Positions 1 through 11,200 of a stretch of DNA of 64,000 nucleotides are shown piece by piece; positions within the stretch are counted from its first letter, which is position 1; each line of letters begins with the position of its first letter. The notes under the pieces are model-generated. The model ran no database searches. It was not told where the DNA came from and worked only from the letters and a program-made list of their open reading frames with translations. A program made the position numbers and the translations under genes. Origin of the DNA: Diphasiastrum complanatum (Eukaryota; Streptophyta; Lycopodiopsida; Lycopodiales; Lycopodiaceae); assembly GCA_029204225.1 (NCBI GenBank), contig CM055099.1, forward strand, positions 40,967,631 to 41,031,630, given 5' to 3'.

Positions 1-1060
1 CAAGGCCCATACTGCAGGATCTTCCTATCAAGAGAAAGAGCAGGTGATTCATACATTGCTAAGATGATCTGAAACTGATATCGAGCCAGGGAAGTATAGT
101 TTTAAGAAGTATTCACTCTCCCAAGTGTCATCATCTGATTTCCTTTCCAGTTTATTAGATATTTAAAAACCATCCAATTTCTCAACTGGTGTCAGCGAAC
201 GTTGATAATGTTTTTTGATACTAATAACAAAGGTAGTCAGATCCTCCAACTCAACTCATTTGCCTTCCAAAATCAAATATCCTTTCTGCTAAGTCATTTT
301 CTCAAATAACTTACATGGAATATAGGACGAACTCCAACTTCCAATGAAATGCTCTTCTATTTGCACCTTGCCTATGGTACCCAACTGGCGTAGCCTATCC
401 ACATGGGACATCCCTTTATGTCTGTCTAACTCAATTTGTAGATGGCAGTATCTCAAGATCAAGGTATGTTGCTCAAGTCAGAATCCCATATGTACAATGT
501 TAGATTTGGTCTTTAGCTAGACAAAGTTAGTGCTTGATATGGTTTTAAATTTTTAATTTTAGTATTATTTTTTTTATTTTGGACACACACTTCCTATGCA
601 CATGATGGAGAATCACTTGGGATTTTAGTCTTATGTGTCATTTTGGTTTTCACAAGACATTAAGTGGAAGAAGTTCAGAATATAAAGGGTTCCAGAGCAA
701 CAGCAAAGATCAGCTTAAGCACAAATTCTGCATGTTTCTTGAGTTTTTATTTGATAAATTCGTTAAAAGAGAAAATTATTAGAATTTTCGTGAGTGTATC
801 AATGGCTAATTCAAAATGTTTGACTCCAAGAAATCACTGGTTTGTGGCTGGATGCCCTAGATTGACCATCTATGTAGGGGTTGTGGCTTGATGCCCTAGT
901 TTGATCCCATTTTATGACATTGATGCAATGAACATACTAATTTTTGAAAATGAAGCCATGAGTCATCTCAAATATACCTTAATAAAGTTCCATCTTAGTT
1001 AGCCTTACCAGACATAACGTTCGACCAGCTATCAGTCTTGTCGCTGATGAGAGACTGATG
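1..1060. other. AT-rich region downstream of the DnaJ-X gene, nothing recognised
   Basis: No domain-bearing reading frame or repeat boundary was recognised. The short open frame at 664-891 has no familiar motif. Confidence 0.5.
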
Positions 1061-1084
1061 AGAGATGAAGGGGGGAGGGGAAGG

Positions 1085-1320
1085 TCCTGCTCCGAGGCCC
1101 TTCAGCCCCGGAAGACTGTGCGCCCGAGGGCGGAGGCCCGAGGGCACACAGTCTTCCGCGGGCGGAAGGGCCGAGGAGCCCGCCCTTCCCTGCCGTGAAT
1201 TCCGTTTTTACATTTTTTTTTTTTTTCTTTTTTTTTTACACGCACCTTCTGGGCGGAAGGTGCATGTAAAAAACGTAAATTTTTTTACGTGCACCTTCCG
1301 GTGTCCGGAAGGTGTCTGTA
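1085..1320. repeat. GC-rich cluster of three hairpins
   Basis: The largest palindrome has a near-perfect core: arm 1110-1125 against 1142-1157, 15 of 16 bases, 16-nt loop. Weaker pairing extends it to about 1085-1185. Two further hairpins follow at about 1240-1262 (arms GCACCTTC / GGAAGGTGC) and about 1290-1313 (CACCTTCCGG, three-base loop, CCGGAAGGTG), separated by T- and A-runs. The GC content contrasts sharply with the AT-rich surroundings. A foldback-type element is one explanation. No target duplication was found. Confidence 0.6.
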
Positions 1321-1873
1321 AAAAAAAATTGTCAAAAAATTTTTTGCCCCACAGATTACGTTTTGTGAGGCATCACCATTTCCTTTGTAAAAATTTAAAA
1401 ACCGATTTTACGGAGAAGGAAGAAGTTTTGTGATTCTAACAATTTCCTACTCAACCAAATTGTAATGTCTACAGAGTAAGATACCAAGAGTAAGATTTCT
1501 GCTAATTATGAAATCACATATCTGGGAGGAGCAACAATATGTCTTTGGCGAAGGAAGTGGAAGACACTCGTACTTGGGCTTCAGTTCTTAAGCAAGCTGG
1601 TAATTCCTCTCACCAAGTTCAGCCTTCGTTAGCGAATTCTACCTTAGAGAATGTTTTTACAAAACAAGAGAGAAGAGCCAAGAAGGCACTTGATGTAGAT
1701 CAAAAGAGATCGAATAAGAGAAATGATGCATCTGAGTCGATCAGAATACGCCGAAAATGTGTTGAAGCAGTACTGAATGTTGGACTACAAAGAAAAAGCC
1801 ACACCAATTATAGCTGGAGCTAAATTGTCGAAGCAGGACTGTCCAACGACACCCAGACGATGAAAGACAGAGA

Positions 1874-2480
1874 ATGGAAGGTATACCATACCAAAACTTG
1901 ATCGATAGTCTGATGTATTTAACAATCTGTAACAGACCCGACTTGGCCTTCTTTGTCTATGCATTGAGTCAATTCTCCTCTAACCCTGGCATAGCACATT
2001 GGCAAATGGCAAAGAGAATTCTGCAATACCTGAAAGGCACCCAAAGTATGGGGTTGACCTACAAAGCAGAAGAAGAATTCAAGGTGCAACACTATAGTGA
2101 AACACTATAGTGATGCAAGCTGGACAAGCTGCAAAGATGACAACAAGTCCGTGACAGGAGGATGTTCGATAGCGTGTGGAGCAGCAATCGCTTGGATATG
2201 CAAAAAGCAAACACTTGTAGCTCAATCCTCATGTGAAGTCAAATATGTGGCAACATAGAAGGTGGCTAATGAGATGGTGTGGTTGCAGATGATGCTGGAT
2301 GCAATTGGCATTCAACAAAGAGAACCATGCACCAGACTTGATCTCGAAAGGAGTATTGAGTGTTCAATACATAAAAGTCTAAAGACATGGTTGTAGATGT
2401 GCTGACAAAGCCGCTCGACAAACCACTGTTCACAAAACAAAGAAAAACAATGGGATTGGACATGCAGAAAGGTTGCAACG
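1874..2480 (+). pseudogene. Ty1/copia RT C-terminus and RNase H remnant
   Basis: Starts in the thumb/connection region (YQNLIDSLMYLTICNRPDLA, then HWQMAKRILQYLKGTQ). RNase H follows (YSDASWTSCKDDNKSVTGG, QSSCE in another frame) and the typical C-terminus DVLTKPLDKPLFTKQRKTM ends the pol. At least two frame changes and missing N-terminal domains show decay. It ends 11 nt before an LTR start at about 2492. Confidence 0.85.
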
Positions 2481-2491
2481 TTCAAGAGGGA

Positions 2492-3180
2492 GTGTTGGAA
2501 ATGATGAACTCTTGCAACCATTCTCTAGCATTCCCCGAAAGGATGAAGACGAAGGCGAAAGTCGAAGCCGAAGTGCTCGACGTTTTCCCCTGCAACCAAA
2601 TGCCCGAAGAGTCCGAAGTCGAAGTCACCAAAGCCGAAGCACCCGAAGTGCTGAAAATGGACTTTGTACCAAAACCAAAAGTCGGACAAGTCGAGCTAGC
2701 AGTTAGCAGCTCGACAAGCGTGGAGTATTGTACTATCATGCTCAGCCACCAAATGCAACGTTATCAAAGGGTAGCTAACCAGTTGATTAGTGTTATACTT
2801 GTCTTGTAAACTGTTAAAGTAATCTTGTAATTTTTCCAGATGGGATAAGTAAAGGATAGAACAAAAAAGAAAATAGAGAAGTCGTTGAGAAGTAGAGAGC
2901 AGTGTTAGCATACTGTTAGCATTATCACCTATGCATGAAAGTCTGCCAACGAACATAACATAGCAACTTCTATAAGGGGAACGACAGGCCGCCAACATGC
3001 GTAACACTGATCAACTCACTCGAAACAAAAGAAAAATACAAACACAAATGCTCTCAACTCTTCCATCTCTGATTGTCGTGTCGTTTTCGCTGATTGAATG
3101 CTTCGAAGTCTGTGATCAATAGTCGTTTGTTTAGAGTCATACTATTGATTGTGTTTCGCACGTGTGAAGGAAGATCCTCC
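2492..3180 (+). repeat. Copia 3' LTR (left edge clear, right edge approximate)
   Basis: A purine tract (AAGAGGGAG) directly precedes TGTTGGAAATG just after the copia pol terminus, the expected polypurine tract/LTR junction. Bases 2540-2700 hold degenerate CGAAG-type repeats. The right boundary is uncertain because no second LTR is present for comparison. Confidence 0.55.
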
Positions 3181-3956
3181 AATAAAAAATTTCTAGCGTC
3201 ATTATTTAGGTCAAAAGAAAATGCATATGTGGCAAGGAATGATAAGGTATTGTTTAAAGGATTTGGCTATAGAGCATTGTCAATGTGTGAACCAAGGCAG
3301 CCTTGACAAAAGTAGAGAGGAGCATATGAAAGTATGAGGCCTCTGAGATTGAAAGTTGTCTCACTAATTCCTTCAAATTTGTTTGAAAGAGCCTTTCATA
3401 TGCAGATTATTATGAACAATTATGTGTCTTATTGGCGATGTTGAGGAAAATATTATATTGCTTCGTTATGTGCAACACACCTTATCATGGGAGAAATAGA
3501 CGACGTGAGTTCATCGGCAAATTGAAAGGTAATGAAAGGGCCTATAATCATGTAGTTCAAGACATGATGGCTATTTTCATTCCTTGAAAAGGGAAATTCT
3601 GCAAGTGTAAATTTTTTTCTTGATGAAGGCATTATCTAATCAAGATTAGAATAGATAGAAAGATGATATACTTGTTTGGGATGCTCTGCCAGGAAGTAAA
3701 CCTGTACATACATGCTTTTTGAGCACTTCTGTAGAATGCAGTTTTGTCATTTCGTGAGTGGAATTGCTTGATGCAGTGATAATATATTTCCATATGAGAT
3801 GTCATTTTTTCTCATGTAAAATTAGAAAATTTTAAGATGCAACTGGTTTTAGGGCGCACATGCATTTTTTTTAATATAATTGATTTTATCTGGTTTTTAA
3901 GCAAAACTGATCTTTTTTAATAGAGCTGATTTGTTTCGGGGTTTTTTTAATTTTGA

Positions 3957-3960
<4 letters not shown>

Positions 3961-4001
<41 letters not shown>
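3961..4001. repeat. (GA)n microsatellite
   Basis: About 20 uninterrupted GA units. Confidence 0.98.
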
Positions 4002-4005
<4 letters not shown>

Positions 4006-5063
4006 TTGAATGACTCATTTTTATTGAGGTCCAAAATATACATGCCGTTTAAAAGGACCAATAAGTTAAGAATTACTGGTGCCTAAGTGTTGGGTTGACT
4101 TATACACAAGATCTCATCTTAATTTGATTGAATAGCCAGAATATTAGGATCCTTGGTCAAAGATATTTCAATTCAAGCATTATAATTCATCATGGAGTTC
4201 AATCAAGGTTGTTCTTGAATGCAAGAATAGAAGCAAAGACAACAAAAATTGCAAGATAGATGCAAAATGCAATAACTTGAAATTTTATATAATGCACAAA
4301 ATCAAGTATTGTGACCAAATAAATATGTAGAGGCTCTTCTTCAAGATGACAAAAATCAAAACGCTGGAAAAGATATCTTACATATCAAATCTACCTACGT
4401 ATGAGCCTCAATGATAATGCTTCTGTTTAATGGCAACAAACTTTAATATGTAAAAAATATGTGATCCACATTGCAATCAATGAATAGCTGAAACTCGAAC
4501 TACCTGGCAAGACAAACACCTAGCCTATACATGTGCAGAAATTTGAGCTGGTCCATGTGGAGCACTGTTAGCTGAACGTAAGTCTAAAATTTTGTCTGAA
4601 TTAGGTTTGTCCACAGATCTAAAATGTTCTGCACAGTTCACTGCATTTTGTTGCCACTAAACTGAGAAATTACACTGCTTCAGTTCCTTTTGTATGGATC
4701 TCAGAGGAACTGCAAAGGCCCTTGCATAGGTGATTGATTCTTTCCTTCAGCTCCATACTAATTTCTCATTCCAACGCCAAAGAAAATGAATTGATATAAA
4801 CATCATAACACCCAGGATAAAATAATACCCACTTAGGATGCCAAAAATAGACTGATAATGCAGCACGACAGTAGTTTGATGCATAGTGATCCAACAACCA
4901 CCCTTTCCACTTGAAAAACTGCTTGAACTGATGCATACTCTCTTTTTTCTTCCGCTCATCCCAATAGCATATATACCCAGAACCAAATGTGAAGAGACGA
5001 TTCAAATACAACAAGATAGCATCAAGGCTTCATAGCATCCAGTAAAATTTATAAAGGCTTGAG
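4002..5063. other. 3' flank and probable 3' UTR of the DnaJ-X gene
   Basis: Low-complexity sequence immediately after the DnaJ-X stop codon on the minus strand. Some of it should be 3' untranslated region. I could not fix a polyadenylation site. Confidence 0.45.
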
Positions 5064-5243
5064 TTAGAAAGGTCTCGATGGCACAGACGGCTTAGTATTC
5101 TGCATTGATGAATGTTTACTGCCAACTGCACCTGGAGGTGGCATTGGGATTGGAAATGCTTCATAGGACACACCTGGAGTGGGCTGATAGACATAACTGC
5201 TTGACGAGTATGAGTGATCAGCAGTCTTTGGTTGAGGGTGAAC
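5064..5243 (-). CDS. DnaJ-X gene exon 10 (terminal exon and stop)
   Basis: Acceptor CATTACAG, chosen because it alone is in phase 0 with exon 9 and opens the Ser/Tyr/Pro-rich frame ([19 protein letters not shown], then [12 protein letters not shown]) ending SVPSRPF and stop. An upstream AG (5283-5284) would use another frame with a different tail, so an alternative C-terminus is possible. The 3' untranslated region should extend below 5064. Confidence 0.82.
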   Translation of the reverse strand, partial: VHPQPKTADHSYSSSSYVYQPTPGVSYEAFPIPMPPPGAVGSKHSSMQNTKPSVPSRPF

Positions 5244-8200
5244 CTGTAATGCACTTTGGGAACTTTCAGGAAAGGCTTTGCTATTGGCTAAATCAAAACT
5301 CAACTTTCACATTAGAATGGAAAAGAGAACAGACTGTATCTCACATTCTCTATCTTTCAGAAAAAAAAATAGGATACCTGTTCAATGATAGGTGTTCTTA
5401 TAGAAGGAACTTTAAAAAAAGGGCATTGCAAAATCTTAAAATAACAAGATAATAACAAGGAGCTACAATGTAGCCCAGCTCGAGTGGTTTGCAACAGCAT
5501 TTGGCACCATCCAAGCATCTAATCAGTGACGGTTGTACTTCAAAGAATGCACAATCACCATATGGCACATACAACCTTGCAAATGAGTGATGAATTGTTT
5601 TTCAATGATCAAGAGAAAAGATTGGAACAGACCTGAAAATCCTTAGCAGATTCTGCCCTTGGAGATGATGTGGAAGCACCATTTGGTGTCTCACATATTT
5701 TAGATGGATGCGCCAGATTGTGACGGACATTCTCCTTTCTTGTATAAGGTTCCTTGTCTCCCTGTTAAGCACATCAAATTGCAGTCATAGGCTTTTGCAA
5801 GACCACAGACATCAAAAAAAAAGAAATCCTTTTCAAGCAACTAGATACTATGAGAAGTATGGTTTTCTTAAATCTCCTTGCATCAATTAGTTTTGGAATG
5901 CAAAAGAAGGCTACATAAACCAAAAACTTATTGATATCAATCAGACCCAAATGCCTGAGCTCGTTGCCCATAATGGCAAAGGCCCAAAATTCAAATTTCC
6001 AATAGAAGGAGATTTAAACTGAACACCAGATTCCACGAGGACCCAGAACCTAATACCAATTTGACCCCAAATAATTGAGTTACAAGCACCTTAGGACAAC
6101 GGCTTAAAATCAGGCACCGAATTGAAAAATATTGAAATGGAAAATGCTAATCGAGTCTCCCAGAATGGGGGCATATGGTATGCAACCAAAAACTCGTGGA
6201 TGATCCACTTTAGGTTTTATACCTGTGAAAGCTTCTTCTGGAGTTCGATTTAGAACAGCTTTTGTAGGACTTCTGTTAAGCAAGTAAACTGCTGTACTAA
6301 CTGCTTCGCCCCACAAATGATTCTTGAGGTTCTTACCTTGTAGCATCCTTCGAGCACTCTCCACAATAGACCTGTAGGATCTAGAGGGCTTGGTCTATAT
6401 TCATAGGGAGTGCCACTAAGTGGAGGGCACCCTTAGATGCTAAGGGTGGGTCCCTAAAGTTAGGTAGGACCTGTGTGCCACATGCTCAGTTTGCATGAGG
6501 GACATCCACATGCCTAGTGGCAACTGTGCATGTGAGAGAAGTGCATGGCCTCCTGAAGGCTGGGCGCTGGTCCTATATGGTGGCCTGTGAATGTAGAGCC
6601 AGGTACAGGATTGTGGGTGGAGATCCAGAGTTGCCGAGCGAAAGAATCGCACACTTATGGAGATGGCCCGTTGCATGCTCAAAGGAAAAAGAAAATGCAT
6701 AGAAAGTATATAAGTAATGGTATGAATTATAAACAAGGAACGAGGTTAAAAATAGGCATGCAAAACGGGAATTACAAGCAAGGAAATAAGAAAATAAAAA
6801 AGAATAAAGAATGTAAAATATATACTAGGGAAAAGATGTTAAATTGGGTCAACAAAAAACAACTCTTTGTAATACCGCCGTAGACGACCATCGTTGACGA
6901 CAGTGTCTAGGAGTATCCCGTCAAGTGTTTGCAACTGGACTGCACCATTAGGAAAGATTTTATTAATAACATACGGTCCCTCACTTCTGAATTTCAATTT
7001 GCCGAGGTGCTTCTTTGATGTATAAAGAAGCACTTGGTCACCTAAGTGTAGATCTTTATTGCGTAGGTGACGGTCATGCCAGGCCTTTTGGTGTCGTTTG
7101 TTAACCAGTTGTGCATGGTAAGATATAAGTCTTGTCTCACATAGCTGGGCTAACGTAAATAGCCTAGTTTTGACTTGTTGTTCGATTGCAACTTTTTCAC
7201 AGAGATCTGTTGAAAAAGCTTCCATGTCTCTTAGCGACGGTACTAAGAATTCTACAGGCATTACCACCTCTTGACCACATACTAAGTGGAAAGGGGTAAC
7301 CCACCCAGTGGCTTTCTTCGGGGTGGTGCGGTAAGCCCAGATAGCTCTGAAAAAAGCTTTGTTTCCCAATCAGAGCGACTGGTTATCTTGGTCAAAATTT
7401 TACATATTGTCTTGTTAGTTGATTCAGCCTGGCCATTACATCTAGGATAGTACGGTGTACTTTTTCTGTGAACGACAAGGTAATGGCGTAGGAGGTTATC
7501 AATGACAGCCAAAACATGTCGTGATCACTAACTAGCTCTATGGGACAACCAAAACGTGTAATGATGTTTTCGTAAAAAAAACGTGCGACTGTTTTTGCGT
7601 TGGCGTCCTTTGTTGCTCGAGCCTCAACCCACTTAGTGGCGTAATCTGTGGCTATGAGGATGTAGCGAGCTTGGGTATATTTAGCTGCTGGACTGATTGG
7701 TCCAACAAAGTCGATTCCCCACTTATGGAAGACTTTGCCTTCTATAATGGGAGTCAATGGTGTGAAGTCTGCTTTGGTATTTTTCTTTGCTCATTGACAG
7801 ACATCACACGCTTTAATGACAACAAACGTATCCTTAAACAAATATGGCCACCACAATCCTGCTCGAAGGATAATTTTAGCTGTGGCTTCAGCAGAAAAGT
7901 GGCCGCCGCCAATGCCCTCATGAGCTTGAGATATGATAGATCGTATCTCAAATTCATAAGCACATCGTCGAATTATACCGTCAACGCCCCTTTTGTAAAG
8001 TTGTCTCGCTATTAATTGAAAGGGCGTTGCTTTTAGCAAAAATTTTCTTTTTGTCGCCGTACTCAGGCCTTCTTTGAGTCTGCCTGTTGTTAGGAACTGG
8101 GTGATCTCCTCAGCCCATAATGGTGTAGCATCAATCTGAAAAAGGCATGCATCAGGGAGATCATTGTTGACTAGTGCAGTTGCTTTTTCAGCACTCAGTA

Positions 8201-11200
8201 GTCGGGAAAGGTGATCCGCCATGAAATGTTGGGTCCTTTTCCGAACGACTACGTGGAAATTAAATTCCTCTAATATCAACAGCCATCGAGCTATACGTCC
8301 CATTTTACAGGATTTATTAACGATATATAATAGGGCTTGATGGTCTGTGTAGAATGCAAAGGTCTGGCCTAATAAATGAAGTCTTAGTTATTGTACAGCA
8401 TAGACCATCGCCAATGCTTCTCTCTCGGTGGTTGTATAGTTTATTTCAGCAGGCACCAGTTGCCTGCTCAAGAAACGTATTGGGAAGTCTTTGCCATACT
8501 CGTCCGGTTGTGCAAGAAGACCTCCAATGGCATACTTACTTGCGTCAGTATGCACATGGAACTCTTTTGTGTAATCTGGCAAGCGGAGTATGGGAGCCGT
8601 GGTGCCCCTGTTTTCAACTCCTCAAAGGCCTTAATTTGTTCCTCGGTCCAGCGAGGATCTACCACAACTAAATAAACGAGGCGTGCCTTGCCGGCATAGT
8701 CGATTATAAAGATGCGATAATAATTTGTATGAACGAGGAAGACATATCCTTCCTTCACTGTTGCAAGTAAGGGCATTTCGACTATAACCTTGATTTTGGT
8801 GGGTTGGTAGAAAACCGTCCTTTGATATTATATGCTTGAGTATGGCCCCATGGGTGACCCATATTTGGCATTTATCAGGGTTTAGTGAGATTCCAAATCT
8901 ACGACAGCGAATGAAGATTTTCTCCAGTGCGTCAAGGTGCGCGTAGCTGTGGAGGAATGTACAACCAGATCATCGAGATAAATCTCCACAATCCGGTGTA
9001 ACAAGTCTTGGAAGGCCAGTTGCATGACCCTCTGGAAAGTTGAAGGGGCGTTGCATAATCCAAAAGGCATAATGTTATAAGCATAAACCCTGTTCTTTGT
9101 GGCAAAGGCCGTTTTATGTTTATCTTCAGGGGCTATTTGAACAAGGAAATAACTGCTGAATCCATCCAAGAAGCTGAAAGCTTCAGCTCTTGCCATTTTC
9201 TCTAAGATTTGGGTTAAAGGCAAGGGAAAATGGTCTTTCTTCGTAATCGCATTAAGGTTTTTTAGATCGACACAGATACGAAGCTTGCCGTTTTTCTTGG
9301 GTACAACCACAATGGGTGATACCCAATTGAACTTCATAAATGACGCCAACATCCAGCAATTTCTTAATATCTTCGTCGATCCTCTCACGATAGACAGGGT
9401 TACTTCGGTAAGGTTTAGCCTTGACAGGCTTAGCATTGTCTTCTAAAGGAATCCTATGAACGACTATTTCAGGTGGAATTCCTTTCATTTCTGTATAATT
9501 CCATGCAAATACATCCCTATACTTGCGAAGTAAAATCTCCAGATCAGAAAGTTGGGTTGATGATAGGTGTACACCAACATGAACTATTCGATCCATTTCC
9601 TCGTCAGGATCTTTAAGGTTTAGTGGAATTGTCTTAGCAGGTCCTTCAAAGGAGTTGGAACTTGGTGTAGGTTCCCGGTGTGGCTGTGGTAACTGGATAA
9701 CAACGTCATCCAGTGTAAAATCTTTGAACTTCTGTGGAAGATCAAAAGGTGGGTCGACAAAATGTTTGGGAACTTTGGGAATCATCTGAGTTGATTCACT
9801 ACCGGACATGCAAGCTTGGTCGGATTGTTTGATTTCTGTCTCCTTAGACAAGGACTTTATCGGCTGTTTAAGCTTCTCACGCATCTGTTTTTGACGCTCG
9901 GTTAATTTTGTATCAATAATTTTTTTTTGTAACTAAGGTTTTTGTGGGTTTTGAGTGGGCGTTGTTGTTGCCTCACTTATCATGTCTTCATCAATTGTAT
10001 GCCAGACTTCGTCTGGATACACGTCCCATGTATACACTTTGGATTTGGGTCTATACGCTTGTGTGTTCGGTATCTTGGATGTCAGTTGGCACATGGCATC
10101 CACCTGTGGGTGATCAGTCCACTTGGCATGCCTAGCCCCTGTGACCTGTGAATACTGAGTGACTCATAGGGTACCACCCCCGTACCCCGCCAAAGACCTG
10201 TGACCCTCTTGATCACCCCGACTACTTGCCGGCTAGCATCTCGTCACTGACGGCTAGGGTCCCGACGATCAAGACACACCGCATCTCTGACAACTTGTCA
10301 GGCGGCCACACCGGATCAGCTCGTGACGCACCAGTCCCAACTTGGGACAAATGTCCTCCTCGGTCACTGGCCCTTGCCAATACTTGGCCTCAGGCCCTCT
10401 GGTGACCGGCCGTGCCAAGGTCATGATAGAGTCGTAATTGGACTCTAACAATCCTTCCCTCCTCTGTCAAGTCGTCCTTGATGACAAACTCTGGGTAAGA
10501 CTTCTGCAACGCCTGTCGCGTTTCCCAGGTAGCATCTAACAACGGGTGCCCTTTCCAGGTTACTAGATACTCTTGAAGGAGACGATTCCGCAATCGTCGC
10601 TCCCTTCGATGTAGGATTCTGTCTGGCCCATAACCTGTGGTGTCTCTCTCCTCAAGAGACACTAGACCTTCCACCAGGCTATCGCCATCGTGCAAACATC
10701 TCTTCAGTTTGCTAACATGGAATACTGGATGCACCTTGCACCCTACAGGTAGCTGTAGCTTATAAGCTACTTGGCTCACCTTCTTAATAATCAACCATGG
10801 TCCACAATACCTAGGAGATAACTTGGCGCACTTTCCTATGCGTAGCACCTTCGACTTCGAAGGGACTAGTAAATACACCCAATCTCCATTCTCAAATTCC
10901 CGATAGGTACGGTTCTCACGAGCATAACTCTCTGCCCTAGCTACAGCTTTGGACAAGTTATCTCGTGCCAACTCTAGCTTCTGCTGCATCTGAGCCAAAA
11001 ACTCTACAACACTAGGTACCCTATGCGGAATCCCTATGATTGCAGGACTAAGTGGCCTAAAACCATAATTGAGCTCAAATGGACTCAATCCAGTAGACGC
11101 ATGTCTCTTATCATTGTACGCAAACTCCAATAGCGGTAAATGCTTTACCCAGTCTGTTTGCGTACTACTCACATATGCCCTAAGCATATCTTCCAAGATC

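Noticed and set aside
1065-1433. 122-codon open frame
   Set aside because: Lies across the hairpin cluster and homopolymer runs; low-complexity translation.
1539-1823. 94-codon open frame before the copia remnant
   Set aside because: No motif; considered a LINE or gag fragment but could not support either.
3961-4001. Simple repeats as CRISPR or regulatory arrays
   Set aside because: Pure dinucleotide microsatellites; no spacers.
5105-5452. Plus-strand open frame of 115 codons
   Set aside because: Antisense of DnaJ-X exon 10 and intron 9; the minus frame fits the gene.
6365-6838. Possible LTR of the 6.8-9.9 kb Ty3 element
   Set aside because: No TG...CA ends, purine tract or second copy found.
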